Shown: piece by piece, positions 38,701 to 44,193 of the stretch
Position numbering within the stretch: position 1 is the stretch's first letter
Layout of the letters: every line of letters begins with the position of its first letter
NCBI RefSeq assembly: GCF_003952665.1
Contig: NZ_CP017946.1
Span: forward strand, 4,090,501-4,154,500
DNA: 64,000 nt
Origin: Bosea sp. Tri-49
GTDB taxonomy: Bacteria > Pseudomonadota > Alphaproteobacteria > Rhizobiales > Beijerinckiaceae
Reading direction: 5' to 3'
Made by a program: the position numbers and the translations under genes
The notes under the pieces: generated by a model
The model's input: the letters and a program-made list of their open reading frames with translations, nothing else
What the model was told of the DNA's origin: nothing
The model's database searches: none

Positions 38701-39229
38701 GCAGCTCTACACCTATCTGAAGACCGGCACCTCGCAGCATCATGGCGCGGCGGCAGGGCCGATGGCGCCTGTCATCGGCGAGCTCAGGGAATTGCCCGAT
38801 GCCGATATTCGGGCGATGGCGAGCTATCTCGCCTCCCTGAATGAGTCTCTACCCGCAGCGGAAGCCGAAGCCCTGGCGGCGCACGTCGGGCAGCAGACAG
38901 CGCGGGCTGCCAACCCAACAATCTCGCCTGTCGCGCGTCTCTATGAAGGCGCCTGCGCCGCCTGCCACGAGACCGGCCGCGCCGCGCCGCTGCTCAATGC
39001 CGGTCCGGCGCTCGGCCTGTCGTCGAAGCTGCATGCTGCGACACCGGCTAATCTCATCAACATGCTGCTCGAAGGCAGCCAGCACGGCATCGGCTCGATG
39101 CCGTCCTTCGCCACCGCGCTCGACGATCGGCAGATTGTGGAGCTGGCGGGTTATCTGCGCGGGCGGTTCGCGCCCGGGAAGCCGGCTTGGGAAGGGATCG
39201 AGGCAGCGGTGATAAGGGCGCGGAAGTAG
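35717..39229 (+). CDS. nicB: Nicotinate dehydrogenase molybdopterin/cytochrome c subunit
   Basis: 1170 aa. Molybdenum-cofactor hydroxylase fused to a triheme cytochrome c. Residues about 35-735 are the aldehyde-oxidase/isoquinoline-oxidoreductase-type Moco domain (GHVDLGTGI, MGAGESAS near its end with the catalytic Glu). A hydrophobic segment at about 755-780 is a likely membrane anchor. Then come three CxxCH hemes at about residues 803, 949 and 1080 (CAVCH, CGACH, CAACH). Electrons would go to the respiratory chain. Length and layout fit NicB. It would convert nicotinate to 6-hydroxynicotinate. Confidence 0.92.
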   Translation: MSEPISRKTLLRRAGVIGVVAPRKDAAADAAPEDGLDLHVCLTAEGRVFAFNGHVDLGTGIRTALAQMVAEELDFPFEAVEMVLGDTAETPDQGPTIASETIQVTSVAMRIAATQIRAKLITLAAAALSCREDEIALADGVISRKGENAQAIALDTLLANERILLPLAESAEFKQVDQHKLVGRSVARVDIPAKVTGSFVYVHDVRVAGMLHGRVVRPPYAGMDAGDFVGRSLISVDRDSIADVPGIRALVVEGDFIGIVAEREEQAAEAALKLKTHWREFTPPDLSDLGQALRTHPSTPRLLAEEGDVETALGNLETRLDRTYVWPYHMHGSIGPSCAVADVRADGITVWTGSQNPYPLQNDLVLLTGLPKERIDVIRFEAAGCYGRNCADDVVADAVLLSRAVGAPVRVQLTREQEHLWEPKGAAQLIDIKGGLGSGGSLKAYDFHTWYPSNAAPTLALLLTGRIPNQPATLRMGDRTAMPSYNYENMRLTAYDMPPIVRASWLRGVSAMPNVFAHESYIDELAHEAGVDPVEFRLRHINDERAAELTRATAERANWQPHVGPRMQADGEVLRGRGFAQARYVHGSWPGVGAAWAAWVADVAVNRTTGEVTVSRVTVGQDTGMMVNPAGVTHQIHGNVLQSTSRVLREEVTFSQTTAVASRDWGSYPVLAFPELPAIDVMLMDRQHLPPMGAGESASVPSAAAIVNAVFDATGVRFRELPLTPERVLAGLNGTKLLKPPPAPAKRLPWWSKLGAAVAGAASFAAVSLAFAPSIAPIARPDPSTWSPATIERGRQLAALGACAVCHTGKDGVPYAGGLALPTPFGTVMTTNITPDPETGIGSWSYAAFERAMRDGLHRNGRQLYPAFPYPSFAKTSEADLQALYAFLMSQPAVRRENGPSRLTFPFNLRPLMAGWNLLFNRQGELKPDAARSAAWNRGRYLVDGLGHCGACHTPRNALGAEKGGSAYLAGGEAEGWEAPALTKLSAGPIPWSEAQLYTYLKTGTSQHHGAAAGPMAPVIGELRELPDADIRAMASYLASLNESLPAAEAEALAAHVGQQTARAANPTISPVARLYEGACAACHETGRAAPLLNAGPALGLSSKLHAATPANLINMLLEGSQHGIGSMPSFATALDDRQIVELAGYLRGRFAPGKPAWEGIEAAVIRARK

Positions 39230-39251
39230 AACGCAGGAGCCGCAACAGAAG

Positions 39252-39390
39252 ACCCCTCTCCTGGAAGGAGAGGGGTAGGGGCGAGGTGTTCGGACTGCAC
39301 ACGTTGGCCTGAACCTAACCGCGCGGTCGGCGATCGCGAAACTGGTCCAACGACCTACACCTCACCCTGCCCTCTCCTTCCAGGAGAGGG
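39252..39390. repeat. Convergent-gene inverted repeat, probable bidirectional terminator
   Basis: Two hairpins, ACCCCTCTCC/GGAGAGGGGT (39252-39261, 39267-39276) and CCCTCTCC/GGAGAGGG (39370-39377, 39383-39390), which also pair with each other. They lie in the 199-base gap between nicB and the convergent DUF1185 gene. Elements with this GAGAGGG signature are common Rhizobiales repeats. Confidence 0.7.
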
Positions 39391-39428
39391 TTCCCTGCGC
39401 CCTATCGTCATGGGCGAAGCAAGAGTTT

Positions 39429-40013
39429 CTACCTCAACCCGTCCTCACCCTTGGCTTCGGCATGGGTGAGCCCGCCGACGCGCGGCAGCGGCCGGCCGCC
39501 GCTGGTCAGCGCCACCGCGACGACGATCTCGCCGGCGCGCGGTGCATCCGAAATCCGGACTTCCATGCCGTCGAAATGGCTGCGGACATAGGCGGCCGCC
39601 TTGTGACCGAGCGGCACGTCGAGCACGACGCCGAGCGAGCCACGCTTCTTCGAGGACGGGATCAGCGCAGGCGCCTTGCCCAGCAGCTTGCGCAGGGGCG
39701 CGCCGAGTTTGGGATGCAGGATCGCGGCGGCGTGCTCCAATTCGCCGTCTTCGCCGACGGCGGCCGCCTTGCCATAACCCTGGACCGCCTCGCCCTCGAT
39801 GCCGAGCACAGCCAGCGCATGGCGGCCGAGCAGGTCGCCGAGCTCCTCGCCGATGTCGATCAGCTCGGAGAGATCGTCCTGATATTTGCCGGCGAAGGGA
39901 TTGGCGATCACGGCGACCGCCGCAGCGCGCATGATCGGCGGCGAGACCGGCCGGCCGAGCTCGCTATGAGTCTCGTCGAGGATGGTGACGATCTTGCGGA
40001 TCCTCGCTTTCAT
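39429..40013 (-). CDS. DUF1185 (amino acid synthesis family) protein, copy 1
   Basis: 194 aa. Recognisable by AAAVAVIANPFAGKYQDDLSEL and the C-terminal GGLTHAEAKGEDGLR. The family is named for amino acid synthesis but has no proven reaction. It is the last gene of the hnr operon, overlapping its paralogue by 4 bases. With the other copy it could form a heteromeric protein acting on a nicotinate-pathway intermediate; that is inference. Confidence 0.88.
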   Translation of the reverse strand: MKARIRKIVTILDETHSELGRPVSPPIMRAAAVAVIANPFAGKYQDDLSELIDIGEELGDLLGRHALAVLGIEGEAVQGYGKAAAVGEDGELEHAAAILHPKLGAPLRKLLGKAPALIPSSKKRGSLGVVLDVPLGHKAAAYVRSHFDGMEVRISDAPRAGEIVVAVALTSGGRPLPRVGGLTHAEAKGEDGLR

Positions 40014-40600
40014 CGCAGACCGTCCTCGCCCTTGATCTCGCTCGCCTTGAGACCGCCGACGCGGGCGTGGATGCGCGAGCCGGTGGTCATCACCAGCGCG
40101 AACAGCAATTCGTCGGCCCTCGGCGCGTCAGTGATGCCGATCTCGAAGGCGTCGAAGTGGCTGCGAACATAGGAAGCGTTGACATGGGTGACGGGAATGT
40201 CGAGCCGCGTTCCGGGCCCGCCGACCTTCTTGGTCGAGGGCACGATCGCCTTGGCGTCGCCCAGCAGTTCGCGCATGGCGTAGCCGCCCGGGACATGCCA
40301 GAGCGCACCGTGCTCGAGCTCGCCGGCGGCGCCGACGATGGCGCCCTTGCCATAGCCCTGGATCGCCTTGGCATCGCCGCCCATTGCCGCGAGCAGGCGC
40401 TGCGCCATGGCAAGGCCAAAGGGTTTCAGATCATCCATGAAGCCCTGGATGTCCTCGACATAGCGGCCGGCATAGGGATTGGCGATCACGGCCAGCGCCG
40501 CGCCGCGCTTCAGCGGCACCGCAGCGGCGGGACCGCCCTCATGATAGATCTCCTCGACGGTCACGGCGTATTTGCGGACGGCGATCTCAGGCACGGGCAA
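40010..40600 (-). CDS. DUF1185 (amino acid synthesis family) protein, copy 2
   Basis: 196 aa. Same architecture as copy 1 (GAALAVIANPYAGRYVEDIQGF, VNASYVRSHFDAFE, GGLKASEIKGEDGLR), clearly paralogous over the full length but well diverged. Overlaps the UPF0280 gene by 14 bases and copy 1 by 4, so all are translated from one message. Confidence 0.88.
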   Translation of the reverse strand: MPVPEIAVRKYAVTVEEIYHEGGPAAAVPLKRGAALAVIANPYAGRYVEDIQGFMDDLKPFGLAMAQRLLAAMGGDAKAIQGYGKGAIVGAAGELEHGALWHVPGGYAMRELLGDAKAIVPSTKKVGGPGTRLDIPVTHVNASYVRSHFDAFEIGITDAPRADELLFALVMTTGSRIHARVGGLKASEIKGEDGLR

Positions 40601-41474
40601 GTCTCCTCTCGGGGTCTTCTTGAACGATCATAGAGGTGGCGAGCGTGCGGCTCACGCCCTTGAGATGCATGGCGGCCGAGACGATCAGGCCGGCTTCTCG
40701 CAGGCGCTCCGCCTCGGCGAGGCCGGCGTCGAGCGCGGTCTCGATCTCGTCAGCGGCAAGCGGGCCGACATTGCGAGTCACTAGGCGTTCGCCTAGATCG
40801 CTGTCGGCCTGGATGGAACTGGCCGGCAGGCGCTCGACCGCGGGATGGCCGGACAGGTCGATCGCATTGGCGATTACGGTCGCGGCGGCGTCGGCCATGG
40901 CGGCTGACGGCGCGAGCACGGTCACCGCTTCTGCAATCCCGAGCGAAAAGCTGCGGCCGGGATAGCCCGAGGTCGCGATGCCCGCGACGCCGTCCTCAGG
41001 CCGGATCGTCGCGGTGGCGAAGAACTCCGGCCGGTCAGGGCGCTTCACCAGCCCGATGCGGAATTGCTCACCGGCTGACAGATGCAGGGCGATATCGCCG
41101 CCATTGTTGACATAGGCGCGCTGAAGCGGAGCGGCCACGCACATCACACCGAGGATCTCCTGCGCCACCGAGCCGGCAACGGCGGCCATCGGCGTGATGA
41201 AGCTGCTGGTGGCGAAGGGCGCCACAGCAGCGTGCATGCGCCGGGCGACCGGCCCGAGCGGCAGAGGACTCGTCCGGCTCACTGCAGTCCGCAGCAGCGT
41301 CAACTCATCGCAAAGCTCGGCGAGCAGGCCGTCGAAGCGGCGACTGGCCGCCTCGTGCGCTGCCTTCACCGCGTCCTGCGCTCCGACGGCTTCGATGACG
41401 AGATCGATCGGCCCCTGCTGCAGGAGCAGGCGCCTGCCATCCGGCAGGACGCGCGCGGAGGGCTTCTCCCACAT
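40587..41474 (-). CDS. UPF0280 family protein (ApbE-like fold)
   Basis: 295 aa from ATG 41474, which is 4 bases after the hnr stop. UPF0280 signature: GPIDLVIEAVG, MAAVAGSVAQEIL, AYVNNGGDIALHL and GIATSGYPGRSFSLGIAEAVTVLA. The family is structurally close to ApbE flavin transferases, so a role in flavin attachment or maturation of the neighbouring reductase is conceivable but unproven. The frame runs far upstream into hnr as a shadow. Confidence 0.85.
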   Translation of the reverse strand: MWEKPSARVLPDGRRLLLQQGPIDLVIEAVGAQDAVKAAHEAASRRFDGLLAELCDELTLLRTAVSRTSPLPLGPVARRMHAAVAPFATSSFITPMAAVAGSVAQEILGVMCVAAPLQRAYVNNGGDIALHLSAGEQFRIGLVKRPDRPEFFATATIRPEDGVAGIATSGYPGRSFSLGIAEAVTVLAPSAAMADAAATVIANAIDLSGHPAVERLPASSIQADSDLGERLVTRNVGPLAADEIETALDAGLAEAERLREAGLIVSAAMHLKGVSRTLATSMIVQEDPERRLARA

Positions 41475-41478
41475 CGCC

Positions 41479-42963
41479 CTAGCCGAGTGAGCGGCGCGGC
41501 TGCTCAGGCGCCAGCGGCCAGGGATTGTCCGGGCGCTGCGGCAGGCGCAGCTGGCTGCCGCCCTTGAGCGAGGCAAGCGGCTGGATCGCGTCCATATGCC
41601 CGCCGAGTGCCTCGTAATCGGTCCGGCCCATGGTGAATTCGAGCGGCGCGACCAATGCCGGCGTCGGCACATAGCCGAAGGCGTTCTCGGGTAGGCGGGT
41701 GACGTCGACCATGAAGGTGATGCCGCCGCCCGGCCAGATGTAGACCGGGGCGCCACCGCAGGTGACATAGGTCAGCGCGTCCTTGACCGAGCGGGTCAGG
41801 CGGACCGGGTTCTCGGTGACGCCGGCGCGCAGCGAGCCGCCGGCGCCGCCGATGAACAGCACGGTCGAGAGCGCCGGCTCGCAGTTCTCGGCGATGCGCT
41901 CGACCGGCTCGACCAGCGGCTGCGGCATCTGCGTCTCGACCGGCACGAGGTTCTCGTCGAGCTCGTAATAGGCGGCGTGCTCGCCGGTGGTCGAGACCAT
42001 CAGCAGGCGCAGGCCGGGATAGGCGACCTTGGGGTCGAAGGGCCCGAGAATGGTGAGCGGATCGCTGATATTGGTGCCGCCCCAGCCGGTGCCGGGCTGT
42101 GCCACCTGGAAATAGCGACCGGGCGTCGAGCGCCGGCCCTTCAGCTTGATGCCGGTTCCCGCCATGCCCAGCAGCTTGCCGGCCTGGTGCTCCGAAAGAA
42201 CGCCGGTGATGTGGTCGTCGACGACGACGACCTCGTCGACCTTGCCATGCCATTGCTTGGCGAAGATGCCGATCGTGGCCGAGCCGCAGCCGACACGCAT
42301 GCGACTTTCCTGGATGCCATTGACGATCGGCGGCTTGCCGGCCTGCACGATCACGGTCTCGCCGTCGTCGATGGTGAGCTCAACCGCCTTGCCGTTGCTG
42401 AGCTGGAGCAGCGCGTCGCAGGTGACGCGGCCCTCTTTCTTCGAGCCGCCGGTGAGGTGGTGGACGCCGCCGAGCGACAGCATCTGCGAGCCGTATTCGC
42501 CGGTGGTGACGTGGCCGATCGCCTCGCCCTCGACCCGCACCGTCGCCTGTTCGGGGCCGAGGAAGCGGTCGGTGTCGATCTTCACCTTGACGCCGCAATA
42601 GCTGAAGATGCCCTCGGTCACGACGGTGACCATGTCGACACCATCGACCTCGGACGAGACGATGAACGGGGCGGGCTTGTAGTCGGGATAGGTCGTGCCG
42701 GCGCCGATCGCGGTGATAAAGGTGCCCTGCTGGTGTACGATCTCGCCGTCCCACTCGCGCGATCCGGCGAAGGGAACGATTTCGCCGCCATGCTCCAGCG
42801 TGCGCTCCAGCACGACATGCGGCTCCATCCGCACCAGCTCGCCCTCGACATTGCCGTAGCGATCGCAGGCGCCGACGGCGCCGGGCTTGATGAAGCACAT
42901 CACCGGGCAGGCATCGCAGCGGATCTTGTCGTCCGCGACCGGGCTCGCTTCGTCCAGCGCCAT
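41479..42963 (-). CDS. hnr: 6-hydroxynicotinate reductase
   Basis: 494 aa from ATG 42963. Expected to reduce 6-hydroxynicotinate to 1,4,5,6-tetrahydro-6-oxonicotinate with reduced ferredoxin. N-terminal cysteines C16, C19, C23 and C33 (CDACPVMC ... GAC) can bind one [4Fe-4S]; the rest is a large domain with glycine-rich MLSLGGVHHLTGG, FIGGAGGSLRAG and TCGGAPVYIWPGGG. Assignment rests on resemblance to the protein family named after the E. barkeri enzyme and on the adjacent enamidase, dehydrogenase and ferredoxin genes. First gene of a four-gene operon. Confidence 0.87.
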   Translation of the reverse strand: MALDEASPVADDKIRCDACPVMCFIKPGAVGACDRYGNVEGELVRMEPHVVLERTLEHGGEIVPFAGSREWDGEIVHQQGTFITAIGAGTTYPDYKPAPFIVSSEVDGVDMVTVVTEGIFSYCGVKVKIDTDRFLGPEQATVRVEGEAIGHVTTGEYGSQMLSLGGVHHLTGGSKKEGRVTCDALLQLSNGKAVELTIDDGETVIVQAGKPPIVNGIQESRMRVGCGSATIGIFAKQWHGKVDEVVVVDDHITGVLSEHQAGKLLGMAGTGIKLKGRRSTPGRYFQVAQPGTGWGGTNISDPLTILGPFDPKVAYPGLRLLMVSTTGEHAAYYELDENLVPVETQMPQPLVEPVERIAENCEPALSTVLFIGGAGGSLRAGVTENPVRLTRSVKDALTYVTCGGAPVYIWPGGGITFMVDVTRLPENAFGYVPTPALVAPLEFTMGRTDYEALGGHMDAIQPLASLKGGSQLRLPQRPDNPWPLAPEQPRRSLG

Positions 42964-43000
42964 GCTTGATCCTCCCGCAAAGCGGGTCTTAAGGATTTTG

Positions 43001-43012
43001 TTTGTGTACAAA
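43001..43012. promoter_or_regulatory. MarR-type operator, nicotinate module (hnr operon)
   Basis: TTTGTGTACAAA, a near-perfect palindrome 38 bases ahead of the hnr ATG and 2 bases downstream of the hnr -10 box. Confidence 0.7.
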
Positions 43013-43014
43013 CG

Positions 43015-43043
43015 ATACTGGCGCGCCTCTTAGACCAAGTCAA
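43015..43043 (-). promoter_or_regulatory. Promoter of the hnr operon
   Basis: On the minus strand TTGACT (43043-43038) and CAGTAT (43020-43015) with a 17-base spacer, the operator following directly. Same architecture as the fdxA and nadC promoters. Confidence 0.65.
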
Positions 43044-43272
43044 GACAGCGGCGAGGCGTGAGGCGACGCCCACTCTACGCCCGATTCCGGTGTTGGCCCA
43101 CGGCCTCAGCCGCCCGGGCCGCGCTCGCGCTGATTCGTCAGCAAAAAGGAGGAGCGGCCACTCAACCTTGCATACAAGATTATTTACGGCAGCGTCGGGT
43201 GGGTTTCCTACCCGGCGGAGATGACCCCGAGATGACGCGATTGACGGTTGCAAGCACGGCATCAATGGCGCA
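43044..43272. other. Divergent intergenic region between hnr and nadC
   Basis: The hnr-nadC gap (42964-43353) is 390 bases. Apart from the promoters and operators listed, the middle holds a half-conserved operator-like palindrome CTTGCATACAAG (43167-43178) and an AAAAAGGAGGAG purine stretch, but no credible reading frame. Confidence 0.5.
43167..43178. promoter_or_regulatory. Additional operator-like palindrome upstream of nadC
   Basis: CTTGCATACAAG shares the TTGCATACAA core with the site at 43302, 135 bases away. It could be a second regulator site allowing looping. The weakest of the set. Confidence 0.45.
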
Positions 43273-43301
43273 TTGACAGCCAAATTTTCCCGCTGCTATT
43301 G
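43273..43301 (+). promoter_or_regulatory. Promoter of nadC and the PhnN-phosphorylase fusion
   Basis: TTGACA (43273-43278) and CTATTG or overlapping GCTATT near 43295-43301 with a 16-17-base spacer. The operator at 43302 begins immediately after. Confidence 0.65.
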
Positions 43302-43313
43302 TTTGCATACAAA
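43302..43313. promoter_or_regulatory. MarR-type operator, nicotinate module (nadC)
   Basis: TTTGCATACAAA within a longer TGTTTG-CATA-CAAACA palindrome, at the expected transcription start and 40 bases ahead of the nadC ATG. Confidence 0.7.
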
Positions 43314-43353
43314 CATATTTGAAGCGGCGTCGCCGCGGGAGAGAGGGCCTGCC

Positions 43354-44187
43354 ATGTATGACAGCTTCGCCACGGATCGCCTGATCGACCATTGGCTGAT
43401 CGAAGACATCGGCGCCTGCGACCTCACCGTCCAGGTGATGATCGAACCCGGCGAGACCGGCAAGTTCCAGATGAACGCCCGCGAGCCGATGATCGTCGCC
43501 GGCGTCGAGATCGCCGCCCGGGTGTTCAAGCGCTACGATCCCGAGCTCAAGGTGACCCTGCTGGTCAAGGATGGCGACAAGGTTGAGAAGGGCGCGATCC
43601 TGGTCGAGATCGAGGGCGCCGCCCGCAGCGTGCTCACCGCCGAGCGCACCGCGCTCAACATCGCCCAGCGCCTCTCCGGCATCGCCAACGAGACCGCCCG
43701 CTATGCCGCCGCCATGGCCGGCAGCAAGGCGCGCCTGATCGACACCCGCAAGACGACGCCGGGCCTGCGCATGATGGAAAAGCATGCCGTGACCTGCGGC
43801 GGCGGCCTCAACCACCGGCTCGGCCTCGATAACGGCGTTATGATCAAGGACAATCACATCGCCGTCTGCGGCAGCATCACCGCCGCCGTCGAGCGCGCCC
43901 GCAAGAAGCTGCCGGTGCTGACCAAGCTCGAGGTCGAATGCGACCGGCTCGAGCAGGTCGAAGAGGCGGCGAAGGCCGGCGCCGACGTGATCATGCTCGA
44001 CAACATGTCGGTCGCCGACATGACCAAGGCGGTCGAGCTGATCGCCGGCCGCGCCAAGGTCGAGGCCTCCGGCGGCATCAACATCGACACGATCGGCCCG
44101 ATCTCCAGGACCGGTGTCGACTACATCTCGACCAGCAAGATCACCCAGTCGGCGCCGGCGGTGGACATCGGCCTCGACGAAGCCTGA
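43354..44187 (+). CDS. nadC: Nicotinate-nucleotide diphosphorylase (carboxylating), NadC-type
   Basis: 277 aa from ATG 43354. Quinolinate phosphoribosyltransferase: quinolinate + PRPP -> nicotinate mononucleotide + CO2 + PPi. Substrate-binding residues of NadC appear intact: Arg in ERTALNIAQRLSG, Arg-Lys in DTRKTTPGLR, His-Arg in NHRLGLD and Lys in VMIKDNH, which argues against the related ModD group. It stands without nadA or nadB, under the nicotinate-module operator, 6 bases before the phosphorylase-PhnN fusion. That points to a catabolic rather than biosynthetic copy (inference). Confidence 0.92.
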   Translation: MYDSFATDRLIDHWLIEDIGACDLTVQVMIEPGETGKFQMNAREPMIVAGVEIAARVFKRYDPELKVTLLVKDGDKVEKGAILVEIEGAARSVLTAERTALNIAQRLSGIANETARYAAAMAGSKARLIDTRKTTPGLRMMEKHAVTCGGGLNHRLGLDNGVMIKDNHIAVCGSITAAVERARKKLPVLTKLEVECDRLEQVEEAAKAGADVIMLDNMSVADMTKAVELIAGRAKVEASGGINIDTIGPISRTGVDYISTSKITQSAPAVDIGLDEA

Positions 44188-44193
44188 GCAAAG

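Noticed and set aside
39429..43011. Single large metabolic enzyme spanning UPF0280 and hnr (UPF0280 frame open to 41768)
   Set aside because: The upstream part of the UPF0280 frame is a shadow of hnr in another frame with Ser/Arg-rich nonsense content; the family start is the ATG at 41474.
43354..44187. NadC-like gene as ModD (molybdenum transport-associated), suggested by the Mo enzyme nearby
   Set aside because: The DTRKTTPGLR, NHRLGLD and VMIKDNH residues match quinolinate-binding NadC; no mod genes are present.
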